The translations under genes and the position numbers were made by a program. Shown here one piece after another: positions 28,675 through 39,000 of a stretch of DNA of 64,000 bases (the first letter of the stretch is position 1; every line of letters begins with the position of its first letter). The notes beneath the pieces were generated by a model. It saw only the letters and a list, made by a program, of their open reading frames with translations, had not been told where the DNA came from and did not search any database. The stretch comes from Cyclobacteriaceae bacterium (GTDB lineage: Bacteria; Bacteroidota; Bacteroidia; Cytophagales; Cyclobacteriaceae): NCBI GenBank assembly GCA_022842845.1, contig JALHOT010000002.1:62001-126000 (forward strand), given 5' to 3'.

Positions 28675-31326
28675 TTACAAATTTGGAATAACTAGGTTGA
28701 TCGTGGTGCCCTTTCCGTAGTCGCTGCTAATGGATATTTTTCCTTTAAGCTTGTCAACTGCTTGCTTTACAATATACATTCCCAAACCAGAACCTTCAGA
28801 CTTCTCTGTGGCTCTGAAAAACATGTCAAATATTTTATCCAGGTATTCCTTTTGTATACCAATGCCATTGTCAACAAAGGTTATAATCGCTCTTAAAGCG
28901 GTTACATCAATAGTAATCTTTAAAATGCTTTTCGCATTAGGGTTATAGTATTTAAAGGCATTTGAAATAATATTCGCGAAGATCAGTCGCAAGGTCATTT
29001 CATCAGTACGAAAAACCGACTTCGATTTAACTTTGATGCTGACTTGCAGCTTCTTATAATTCTCTAAATACTCAAGTTGCTTAATGCTGGATGAAATAAT
29101 TTCTTCTAATGAAACCTCACTGGTTTTAATGTCCGCACGACTCACTTTAGCATAGTTTAACATAGAGCGCACGAATTCATCCAGTTTACGTACACGGCCC
29201 TCTATCTTTTCGAGGTACTCACCTACCCTTTCCTGCTCACTATCCAATTTTGCCAAGTTAATCAGGCCTAGTACAGAGCTAAGCGGAGAGCGTAAATCGT
29301 GAGAGGTTTTATACATGAACTGGTCTAATTCGAAGTTTCGCTCCGAGAGCTCTTCCATAGCTAATTTCAAATCTTGCTCGCGTGCCTCCAACTTCCAGTT
29401 TTGATTAATCAACTCTTCATTTAAAGCCCGAATTTTTTGTTCATTTTGTTTGCGACTTGTAATATCTCTTACAAAAGCTGCCGCTCCGGTAATATTGCCG
29501 TCATTATCTGAAACGGGGCTATAAGAAACCTCCACTATGCTACGGTTTGGCAAAGCCATTTCGATGTTCAAGTACTCTCCCTTGAGCGCCCTTTTTAAGT
29601 TGGCTTCCAAGTTTGGATAATATGATTTTGGGAAAACCTTTAATACGCTGTCACCAACCTTAATCTTCTTACCCCACGACTTAAAGGCACGCTCTTCATG
29701 AGATTTGTTGAAGATCAGGTAGTTCAGTTTTTCATCTACCGCAAAAATTCTATCCTTCGTACTTTCTAAAACCGCTGTTAAGTTTGATAATAAACTATTG
29801 GCCTTTTCTTCTGTTTGTCGCTGTGCTGTAAAGTCGACAACAAACATAGCAGCACCTAGTATCTCACTCTTCTTTCCTTTAATCGGATTGAAGGTGACAC
29901 GAATAACCTTGCGCTTATACTTCTTATAATCAACCTTGTATTCATTCACGAAGCGCTCACCATTGAGTGCCTTCTTAATTTCATTTGGATACCAGACTTC
30001 GTCTACCGATCCTTTAACATATTTTCTAAAATCACCACCCAGTTCTATATCGACATTATACAGCAGCTTCATGATCTGCTTATGATTATCATTAAAGGCC
30101 AGGTACCTGAATTGTTTATCCAGCGCATAAATGGATTCCTCGGTACTCTCCATAATAGCCCGAAGATTGGAGTGCATCTGATAAAACTCCTCTTCTTTCC
30201 TCTTAATCTCTGTAATGTCTCTTACCACACCATCCATGATCCAATCTCCCTGGTCATTTTTAAACATGGTGCTGTTTAAGGAACCCCAAAAAGTACTGCC
30301 GTCTTTTCTTTTATAAAGGATCTCTGCGTTACTGACTTTGGATATTTTTTTTTGTCCTTCGATTATCTTTTTTCTGTCGGCTGGGTTGGCGTAAAATTTT
30401 ACAGGAGCTACTTTCAATATTTCCTCCATGTATTTGTAGCCAAACATTTTAATGTAAGACTCATTAACATAGATTAAACCTTTGTTTGGGGTGCTTCTGA
30501 AAAAACCTTCTTGAACGTTATTGCTGATCGAGGTGAGCAATTGCTGGCTGGCCTGAAGCTTGACTTCCGATTCCTTTTGTTCAGTAATATCCTGAACAGT
30601 TCCAATATATTGAGAGACGCGATCTGGAGATGACAAAAGACTAATGGTCATCTTCACCCAAATCTTCTTTTTGTTTTTCTTATAAAATTGAAGCTCTTGA
30701 TTGCGGACTACACGATGCTGGGCCATCAACCCCAGGATTCGGATTCGCTGACTATCATCTACATAAAAATCTCTGGGTCTGACTTTCGCAAGTTCTTCAA
30801 AATTCTTGTAGCCAGACATGCGTAAGAAGGCATCGTTAGCATATAGGAATTTCTCACCAAACTCACCAAGGAAAATTCCCTCCTCCAGATTTTTATTAAT
30901 GGTTTCTAAAAGCTCCTGGAATTGAACGGATTTGTCTTCTGCTTCCTTTCTTTCGTTGATATCGCGAAAGTTGGAGATGATGCCCCTTATTTCAGGTTTA
31001 TGCAATTGATTGGTAAGCGTAGTTTCTCCCCAACGATAATATCCCTTTTTATGTAGAAGTCTTTGCTGAAAGGTTACACTCTCTCCGGGCTTTAAAGCCC
31101 AAAATATTTTTCTTACGCTTTCTACTTCATCCGGATGAATAAAATCGATGCCCCGTTTGCCAATTAAGTCCTTTTCAACATAGCCTCCAAAATGTTGCAA
31201 AGAAGGGCTTGCATACCGTATCAGGCCATCAGCATCGTAGAGCATGATTCCATCATGTGCATGTTCAATCAATGCACGAAATCTCTTTTCGTCTAAAGCC
31301 TCATTGATGGTACTCTTCTTTGCCAT
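28675..31326 (-). CDS. soluble multi-PAS hybrid-free sensor histidine kinase
   Basis: Five PAS-like segments, HisKA SHDLRSPLSSVLGL, HATPase GSGLGMYIVKQAVDKLKG; no obvious TM. Confidence 0.92.
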   Translation of the reverse strand: MAKKSTINEALDEKRFRALIEHAHDGIMLYDADGLIRYASPSLQHFGGYVEKDLIGKRGIDFIHPDEVESVRKIFWALKPGESVTFQQRLLHKKGYYRWGETTLTNQLHKPEIRGIISNFRDINERKEAEDKSVQFQELLETINKNLEEGIFLGEFGEKFLYANDAFLRMSGYKNFEELAKVRPRDFYVDDSQRIRILGLMAQHRVVRNQELQFYKKNKKKIWVKMTISLLSSPDRVSQYIGTVQDITEQKESEVKLQASQQLLTSISNNVQEGFFRSTPNKGLIYVNESYIKMFGYKYMEEILKVAPVKFYANPADRKKIIEGQKKISKVSNAEILYKRKDGSTFWGSLNSTMFKNDQGDWIMDGVVRDITEIKRKEEEFYQMHSNLRAIMESTEESIYALDKQFRYLAFNDNHKQIMKLLYNVDIELGGDFRKYVKGSVDEVWYPNEIKKALNGERFVNEYKVDYKKYKRKVIRVTFNPIKGKKSEILGAAMFVVDFTAQRQTEEKANSLLSNLTAVLESTKDRIFAVDEKLNYLIFNKSHEERAFKSWGKKIKVGDSVLKVFPKSYYPNLEANLKRALKGEYLNIEMALPNRSIVEVSYSPVSDNDGNITGAAAFVRDITSRKQNEQKIRALNEELINQNWKLEAREQDLKLAMEELSERNFELDQFMYKTSHDLRSPLSSVLGLINLAKLDSEQERVGEYLEKIEGRVRKLDEFVRSMLNYAKVSRADIKTSEVSLEEIISSSIKQLEYLENYKKLQVSIKVKSKSVFRTDEMTLRLIFANIISNAFKYYNPNAKSILKITIDVTALRAIITFVDNGIGIQKEYLDKIFDMFFRATEKSEGSGLGMYIVKQAVDKLKGKISISSDYGKGTTINLVIPNL

Positions 31327-31329
31327 GCA

Positions 31330-32100
31330 TTAGAATTCTGTGAAGAGTGTCTCCGGTAGGCTTTGATCAACCCTAACATCTTTGGGGCCTCTGCCATCAG
31401 ATCGGTCGGCAGACAACAGAATTTTACCGTATCGCTTGTAGTTATCGAAAGGCCAAATAGCGGAAGCCGTATCTTGCGAAGCCTTCTCAAAATAAGCCCA
31501 CTGCTTCACCAGGTTATCCTTTCTATCCACAAATACTTTATATTTATTCTCTGGAGTTGTGCCTACATTTTCGAAAGTCAGCTGCAAAACATTACAGAAG
31601 CCACCCGTGACTAGTGTATCTTCGCCTAAATACTTTAAGGTAACTCCGCTGTCTTTTAGTTTAAAAGGCATCACCAGCCAGTAGGAGTCGTTAATCCAAA
31701 TGCGCTCTGCACGCTTTAACATTGTGTTAAGCGTATCTGCTTCTGTTAACTCAATGCCTTTTATGCGAACTCGTCCCGTCCCAGTTTTCATATCCAACAA
31801 GTATATAGTACTATCGGGCAGTGACTCAATTCTTACACGTGCTTGTTCTTTATCCCACACCAAATTTCTCCTTCCAAAAAAATTCCAACTGATAAAGCGT
31901 GTTTCGTCCCAGGCCTTTCTTCCTCCTTGGGCTTTCATTACGCTATCCGCTAATTCAATAGCGGCAGGATCTGAGTAATCAACATTAAAACCTTCGGCAG
32001 CAGCATTTTCGCTTTGCGTCTCAGCATCTTCCTTTTGTGGCTGGCAAGCGAATGCCAAGCATACCAATAGCAGGGATGTAAATAAACGTTGCATAGGCAA
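31330..32100 (-). CDS. secreted lipoprotein, conserved hypothetical
   Basis: Lipobox LVCLAFACQ; full-length ORF. Confidence 0.7.
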   Translation of the reverse strand: MPMQRLFTSLLLVCLAFACQPQKEDAETQSENAAAEGFNVDYSDPAAIELADSVMKAQGGRKAWDETRFISWNFFGRRNLVWDKEQARVRIESLPDSTIYLLDMKTGTGRVRIKGIELTEADTLNTMLKRAERIWINDSYWLVMPFKLKDSGVTLKYLGEDTLVTGGFCNVLQLTFENVGTTPENKYKVFVDRKDNLVKQWAYFEKASQDTASAIWPFDNYKRYGKILLSADRSDGRGPKDVRVDQSLPETLFTEF

Positions 32101-32120
32101 ATTTTAACTTGAAGATAATA

Positions 32121-34760
32121 CTAATCCTCTGTTGATTCTTCCTTTTTCGAAGAGGGATTTATAATCTTATAAAGTCGGTTTTTCTCACTGGTTGATAGCA
32201 TCACCCTTCTTAGAATAAGTTCCACTGGTAATACTAAAAAGGCAATGCCTACCTGAATTCCAAAGTCCATCACAGGGCTTGAGCTAACAAAATAGGTGCC
32301 CACAGCCGCTTGTATAAGCGTAATTAAAAGAACGATGGTAAGCATTGAAAGGACCTGGGCCACCACGCGGTAGCGATTGTTCAGGGCCTGGAGTCGGATT
32401 GATAACACCACTAACAAACTAAAAATCAAAAATTCAGTGGCATAAAACCAGGGAGTCTTCCAAAACGGAGGGTCGATTCTAATACGCAACACTTCCAGCT
32501 CGCTAATTCTACCCAGGGCATCCTTGGTTTGAATTTTCAATTCATAGCTACCTAAGGCCAGGTAAGGGAAGTTTAAAAGATTACTATTAGTCCACTCAGA
32601 CCATCCGTTAAAATCGCCTCCTTGCATGGCATAGCGATACTGGGCCCCCTGCTGCGAGCCGAAACTAGGTTGGGTAATGTCAATAGTTAGTGGCCCGCCA
32701 TCTTGCGGTATTTTGTATTGCTCCGATCCTGGTTCAAAAAAAGTATCCTGATTACGTATTGACCTTATGATGAATGGATATGCCTTTAGATTAGGCAAAG
32801 ATCGGTTAGAATAAAATCTGAAGAGTTCATTGTCCTTTGTGACAACCCATATAGCATCAGCTTCTTCTGCATCTATGTAACGTAACTCTGAAAATACGTT
32901 CAGAAATTTCAGGTTTTCATGCTGTTGATAAGCCCCCTTAGACTTCCAAATTTCCTGTTGGCGGTACCATAGGTTATTACCAGCAACAAAATATTGTGAA
33001 GCTTTTCCCAGTGAATCAATATTGCGAACGGCTCCGTTGACAACCGTATAGAAGCCATTAGTATTTACAAGAAGTAACCCTTCTTTAAGTCGAAGTGCTT
33101 CCGTTCTATCAATTGATGGATTCGCGTACGCATATTCTGTTATCGTTTCTCCAAGTTTGAATCGATAAATTTTATTGGTACCACTAATCCACAGTATACC
33201 GTTTTCATCCTCAACAATGGCAGTAACATCATCATTGATGTCTTCGATCAATGTTTTAACTTCTTTATTCGACAGCGCAAAAATCTGACCCTTATAGGTT
33301 TCCCCAACAATGCCAAATTGTTCTGTAGATGCCAACCCCTCTACTGGTTCCTGGACGAGCGGGAAAGCTTTGTTATCAATAACTTCGTATAAGCCCGCTA
33401 TGCCAGCTGCAAACAGTTGCCCTTTGTGATTTAAAAGTTTTTCAACTTTTGTTTCAATGCCTGCCACTTTCTTGAATGAATAAGTGCTCCCCATTAATAC
33501 CTTGCGTGTCATCCGGACTTTTGTAATCACCGTTTCACTTTTTTCATACACGGTTGGCAAGGCCTCCTGTTGTTCTTTCTTTCTTCTAAACCATTGTAAT
33601 CCCTTTTTCTTCGCGGGTTCCTCCTGATTAGTTGCGGCAGGTATTTGTTCTGCTTGTTTTGTTACTTTCGTTTTTTTGTCGACATAATAAATCTCATCCA
33701 TGTATTGGTCTTCCTTTACCAAAAGAAAAAGACCTACCGATGTGCCTACGTACACCTTATCATTAAAGGTTTTGGCACAAAGAATATTTCCACTCAAGCC
33801 GGTGTAATGATTAAACGACCGAAAGGGAAGCTGCGGGGCAATGCAACTAAAGCCATACTCATGCCCTACCCAAACGTTTCCTTCTGCATCTGCCCGCATG
33901 CAGAAAACCTCATTGTCAGGAAGGCCTGAATAATAGTTGATAATTTCTTCTGTCTTGCCCGTTCTAGGATTAACAAAAACAACGCCCCCATTCAGGGTGC
34001 CTAAGGCGAGTAGAGTTTCATGTACCCAAACACCCGCAACCACCCTGCCTGATTTTAAATAATTAGCGTCCTCCATCTTGATTTCGCGAATACTATCTGT
34101 TTGATCCGCTAAGAAGAATCGTTGATCCTCAGTTACCATCAGGCTTTGATTTCCAAAACGAAATGCTTTGGTAATGGCTGGGATAGAAGCGGTAGATGCT
34201 GCCGCCAGTTTATTGCCATTTATCTGGTAGTTTGTGCCAGTGAGGGTGGACACGTACACATTTCCGTTAAGTTCAAATACGTGCGAAAAGCCATCTTCTG
34301 GAATTAATGGCTTAATCTTATCAATCTTTTTTGATGCAGTCTGATAGGTTACAAGCTCCTGCTCTGCTAGAAAATACAATAGTTCGCCCACCCGCAGGCT
34401 TTCAAAATAATCGAAGGCTGAATTGGTTAAAATGGGTGATACTTTAAGATTGTAGTTAGCATCAACTATTACTTGACCAATAATTCCCTCGCCTGCGGCA
34501 AAGACATTACCCTGCTGATCCACGCTGAGGGAGTAAATAATAGAGGGGCTTGAAATAGGTAGCCAGTTCTTGCCATCGAATTGGGTAAGTCCCTTACGAT
34601 TGGCAAAGTACATAAAGCCACGGGCATCTTGTGCCATGTCAAAACTAAAAGCCCCCGCTTGTCTGTCTTGAGAATAATGCGATATATAGTAATGACCCGA
34701 TTGGGCAAAACCTCCAAATGCGAGGAGTAGAAAATAAAAGCACAGTAAAAAAATTCTCAT
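32121..34760 (-). CDS. two-component-regulator-propeller/Y_Y_Y-like sensor protein ending in several TM helices without kinase or HTH
   Basis: QDARGFMYFANRKGLTQFDGKNW, NGGVVFVNPRTGKTEEIINYYSGLPDNEVFCMRADAEGNVWVGHEYG, WSEWTNSNLLNFPYLALGSYELKIQTKDALG; start refined to MRIFLLCFYFLLLAFGGFAQ. Confidence 0.85.
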   Translation of the reverse strand: MRIFLLCFYFLLLAFGGFAQSGHYYISHYSQDRQAGAFSFDMAQDARGFMYFANRKGLTQFDGKNWLPISSPSIIYSLSVDQQGNVFAAGEGIIGQVIVDANYNLKVSPILTNSAFDYFESLRVGELLYFLAEQELVTYQTASKKIDKIKPLIPEDGFSHVFELNGNVYVSTLTGTNYQINGNKLAAASTASIPAITKAFRFGNQSLMVTEDQRFFLADQTDSIREIKMEDANYLKSGRVVAGVWVHETLLALGTLNGGVVFVNPRTGKTEEIINYYSGLPDNEVFCMRADAEGNVWVGHEYGFSCIAPQLPFRSFNHYTGLSGNILCAKTFNDKVYVGTSVGLFLLVKEDQYMDEIYYVDKKTKVTKQAEQIPAATNQEEPAKKKGLQWFRRKKEQQEALPTVYEKSETVITKVRMTRKVLMGSTYSFKKVAGIETKVEKLLNHKGQLFAAGIAGLYEVIDNKAFPLVQEPVEGLASTEQFGIVGETYKGQIFALSNKEVKTLIEDINDDVTAIVEDENGILWISGTNKIYRFKLGETITEYAYANPSIDRTEALRLKEGLLLVNTNGFYTVVNGAVRNIDSLGKASQYFVAGNNLWYRQQEIWKSKGAYQQHENLKFLNVFSELRYIDAEEADAIWVVTKDNELFRFYSNRSLPNLKAYPFIIRSIRNQDTFFEPGSEQYKIPQDGGPLTIDITQPSFGSQQGAQYRYAMQGGDFNGWSEWTNSNLLNFPYLALGSYELKIQTKDALGRISELEVLRIRIDPPFWKTPWFYATEFLIFSLLVVLSIRLQALNNRYRVVAQVLSMLTIVLLITLIQAAVGTYFVSSSPVMDFGIQVGIAFLVLPVELILRRVMLSTSEKNRLYKIINPSSKKEESTED

Positions 34761-34778
34761 GCTGGGGGAATCGAATAC

Positions 34779-34786
34779 CAAATGTA
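34779..34786 (-). promoter_or_regulatory. Bacteroidetes-type -7 element (TACATTTG) for the 34760 gene
   Basis: Exact TAnnTTTG, 18 nt upstream of the refined ATG; no clear -33 TTG seen. Confidence 0.45.
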
Positions 34787-34792
34787 AGCCAT

Positions 34793-34825
34793 AAAATAAA
34801 AAAGGTGAGCATTTCTGCCCACCTT
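34793..34825 (-). terminator. Rho-independent terminator of the caspase gene
   Basis: Minus strand AAGGTGGGCA-GAAA-TGCTCACCTT (one G.U) followed by TTTTATTTTA. Confidence 0.8.
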
Positions 34826-34845
34826 ACTTCAGTACTCATTATACC

Positions 34846-36039
34846 TTACTTGGCGACAAACACAAAGTCACTGCCAGGGGCATTATCACCAAATTCACCA
34901 AAACGTGGCTGAATTTTCAACTTTTCAACGTAAGAATATACTTCTGGTAGGGTTAAAATACCATCCCTGCCTCCGCGGGCGCGCAGTGCTTCAATTAAGT
35001 TTTTGGCAAAAGGTGAATGCTTACCTGGAATACCATCAGATACATAGGTCTTACCACCTGATGTTAAGAAACGCCTGGTTTTATAAGTCAGCTTGCGGGT
35101 AATAAATTCAGCTGTGTTTTGTTCCTTATATGTCTCTTCCTCCAAGCCCCTGGAAGAAGCCAGGGCTTGATCAAAAGTTCCTCCAAAGCACACATCCATC
35201 GCTAAAAAAATATGCTCGCATGGAATGTTGTTGATGATCGAGCGTAAACGGTTGTGCGACAAGTAACTGGTTTTCGCCTCATCATTCACCAATGATTCTT
35301 TAGTTACAACGAAGCCCTCACCAAAAGTTTGATCATAGTTACCATGTCCGGCAAAGAAAATAAACAACTGGTCTAATGGTTTATACTTCTTTTCCGCGTA
35401 CTCGCGTATCTTCTTCAATACTTCAGCCTGGGTACCATTTTCAAGCACATCTACCTTAAAACCGTAGGTGTTTTTTAGTTCGTTGGCAATGGTGCGTGAA
35501 TCAAATACTGGATTCACCAGATCGCCCCAGTGGTCATACTCGTCAGTAGCGAAAATCAATGCGTAATCAGTCCGGTCCAGCTTGTTGGCATCAGCCAATG
35601 TTGCACTTCCCACTGTAATTTTCCGGTAGCTTACAGTTTTCTGCCCGTCAATGTTTTCAGCGATTATTTCCAATAAATTTTCTCCATCCATTAATGTAAC
35701 GTTCCGCTCAACCACTGTGTGCAAATTTTCATCATCCTTGGGTTGAATAGACGAACTTCCTCGGGAAGCCGACTGCTGACTTTCCTTTACATTGATAATG
35801 ATATTCTTGATTGGCTTGTCAGAATCTATCTCTACCCTAATTTTAAATTTACTCTCCTGTGCATAATTGCTTTCCTGTACAGGGGTAATCCAGTTGATAA
35901 CCGGAATGGTGGTGTAAGCTAATTTTTTAGGGTCACTAAAATCCACCTCAAACTCATTCGTACGTGTACTCACGTTTTGAGCCATTGCACCCGCAACACT
36001 CAAAATCGTTAACACTAACAGAAAGAACATTCTCTTCAT
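34846..36039 (-). CDS. secreted caspase-fold (C14) peptidase
   Basis: LFIFFAGHGNYDQ (His) and HIFLAMDVCFGGTFDQA (Cys) dyad; signal peptide MKRMFFLLVLTILSVAGAMAQ; start refined from 36057. Confidence 0.9.
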   Translation of the reverse strand: MKRMFFLLVLTILSVAGAMAQNVSTRTNEFEVDFSDPKKLAYTTIPVINWITPVQESNYAQESKFKIRVEIDSDKPIKNIIINVKESQQSASRGSSSIQPKDDENLHTVVERNVTLMDGENLLEIIAENIDGQKTVSYRKITVGSATLADANKLDRTDYALIFATDEYDHWGDLVNPVFDSRTIANELKNTYGFKVDVLENGTQAEVLKKIREYAEKKYKPLDQLFIFFAGHGNYDQTFGEGFVVTKESLVNDEAKTSYLSHNRLRSIINNIPCEHIFLAMDVCFGGTFDQALASSRGLEEETYKEQNTAEFITRKLTYKTRRFLTSGGKTYVSDGIPGKHSPFAKNLIEALRARGGRDGILTLPEVYSYVEKLKIQPRFGEFGDNAPGSDFVFVAK

Positions 36040-36043
36040 ATTA

Positions 36044-39000
36044 CTATTTTTTAACAATCACCTTAATTTGCTTCTGAGATTTACCTAAATCATTACTAAC
36101 AGTAATGGCTATAAGCAGCATACCATCAACAGCTTGAAGATTGGCAGCGTTTATAGACACCTCATGGAAACCACTCTGTAATCTGTTTTGGCTGATCGTA
36201 CTTAAGTGCTTACCCATCACATCTTTTGCTTCGATGTCTACAAGTTGATTTTCACCACCATTCTGCGGGAGCGAAAAACGAATTTTTGTTTCGCCCGTAG
36301 TTGGGTTTGGATAAGCATTGCTGACGCTGAATGTTTCCAAACCAATTTGCTCCATCACTTGCTTGCCAAAATAAATTTTAAATTTCTTAGACTCTGAAGG
36401 CTCAAAAGTATAATGATTGATACTTCTCATATCAATTACAGTGAGGTTAGCCTCATCTACTAACACCAGTTGCTTATCATTATTCCCAAAGGCTGTATTA
36501 TCCCACTTGATCGATGCCATACCTTCTAGATTTGAGTTAACAGCAAATGACCACACAAATGATTCTGCTGTGGGCACAATATCTCTGGCAAAGCCCATCT
36601 GGGTATACGCCTGATGTTCAAAATTAATTTCTGAGTACCCTAAAAAGCGAGGTGCATGGAAATCATCAAACTGGTCTTTATCTATTGAGGCTTCAGAATG
36701 CATACCAATGCCTGCCATGTCATTACTGATATAGTCATGTTCGATGGTAATTGGCAGAAGCCAACTATTGGCTGATAAGTCCGTACCAAATTCAGTTTGT
36801 TCAGTTCTTGCTCCAGCCTGCGTTTGACCTAAAAATGGTATATCAACAGTTGTGGCCGTTCCAACTAAAACAAATCCTCCCTGACCTGGTTGAAGTGTTG
36901 TGCCGTTTGTATACTGTCCGTTTGTAAATAATTTTAAACCACCCACATTACTTGCCGCTCCATTAAAAGCTCTTACGTCTTCCCAGTTGATGGCAACTGT
37001 ATAGGGATTACCAATTTGATTCCACCCTGCCACGAGATTAATCTTCTCCAAATTATTCCTATCAAAATTAGGAGCCACTGCGTTATTAAATACCGCCTCT
37101 TTTAACCCAAGCGAGTTGATAAAGTAGCCTTTGCCTCTCTCAAAAGCAGAAAATGCAGGAAACTCCAACCAGCGCTCTGTTGCTCCAGACTTATCATAGC
37201 GAATCAATCGCCAGGTATCTGCGCCAGCCGCACCAAATGTTTGCAAAACATCCGCAATTTGGAAGTTGCCGTTTTCCAATTGATAAGGAACAGAGATGAT
37301 CCTCCAGCTATTAAGATTTCCTTCTCCGCTAAGTGTTAGTTTTGGCGCATTACTCGTGGTAAATCTGATAGAGGATTTATGGAATGAATTTTCCGCAAGA
37401 GGATTTCTTGTTTTATTTCCAGCCAAATCAAAAGCTTCAAAGTAATATTCAAATCCCATATCATCAGTCATGGTATTCGTTACCTGAAAGGTCCAATCAT
37501 TACCGCTACTGGGAGGAACAGTCAACGCAATCGTTTTTGGCGCAGTAAGCTCCGTTAATTTTCTGTGATACATAACCACACGTACCACACCCTTTGCGTC
37601 CGTAGCCGTTACCTTAACATCAGTTGTTGAAAATCCCTTATCCAATACACTAATCAAAGCGGGGTTGTAGGTAATAGAAGGTGCCGTAACATCTGGCGCT
37701 TCTACGATTGTAAATGACCATGCGGTCCCTGCTATACCGGCAAAATCGTTACCTGCATTGTCTATAAATGCCCCTTGATCAATTTTTACTGATAGAGTTG
37801 ACAGGAAGGGCCAATTGCCTGCTGGTGCTGCAATAGTTACCACATTATTAGTAATGCTGGCAGTACTTGCATCAATAGTAAGGATGTTGGTTGCGCCATT
37901 GTCAACCCGAATAAATTTACCACTTACAGCTGTGACGTTGCCATTAAAGGTTAATGACAGACTCTGATTATTTGCAATGTTTGTGGCATTGAATGTTGGT
38001 TGATAGGATGATACCTGTGGGCCAGGACTAGTTGTAAATAACCATGCTGTGCCAGCCATAATTGCGGATGATTCGTTTTGAACAACATCTTTAAAAGCAG
38101 CAGCATCTAATGAGACTGTGTATTGAGTATTTAATGACAATTTAGTCGGTAAAATAAATGAGGCTGTGTTAGCTGTAATAACAGCTGTACTTGCCTCAAT
38201 AGAGGTAACTGCATTCACTTGATCACTCTGCCGGAAGACATTCAAAAACTTACCAGCCACACCTGTAACAGGACCATTGAATGTAAGATCCAGCTTGGTG
38301 TTTGTGTTAACACTTACTGCATTATTCAAAGGACTTAAGGCTGTAAGTTGAGGCCCCTGACCAACAGTGAAAGACCAAACCCCAGTAAGAATGCCTAAAG
38401 AAGGGTTTTGAAAAACATCTTTAAAGGCACCTTCTTCAATGCTTACTTGGTACTCTACACCTTGTTCAAGTTTAGAAGGAAGTGTGAATGCATAGGTATT
38501 TCCTGTTTTCACACCGGCTGTTACTTGTTGGCTAAATACTTCAACGATTGGTGTCGCCTTTTTCGTAAGGACGATTCGCTTGCCCGCCACTGCCACATTC
38601 TCCTCGCTCAGCGTTAATTGCAATTGAGTAGAGGAGGAAACATTAGTAGCCGCAGGTGCCGGCAACAGATTGGAAAGTATCGGACCTTCGGTGTCTTCGG
38701 TAATTGTAATGAATTGGTTAACAGCCGAAACACTTACAACTTGTTTCTTACCAGTTGGCCACGTTACTTCCACAACGAGGGCTCCTGTATAACTTCCGAG
38801 ACCAACATGTTGCACCAAACTATGCTGGCCTATAAATACACCGCCTGCAATGGCGGAAACGAGGCGTTGTCTTGTGGAACTTCCTGCCGTAACCCGTATT
38901 CTTGAACCAATCGCACTTCGGTTCGATTGTACACCCACTAATTTTACTCCAACCCAATTACCAGTACCAAGCTTATTATTCTTAAAAATTCTTCCGTCCG

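Noticed and set aside
34846-36039. Caspase-fold gene as part of an anti-phage abortive-infection system
   Set aside because: The product has a signal peptide and no TIR, NACHT, gasdermin, reverse transcriptase or other defence genes are adjacent
36037-36057. Apparent overlap of the giant gene end with the caspase start
   Set aside because: Signal-peptide start at 36039 leaves a 4-bp gap instead
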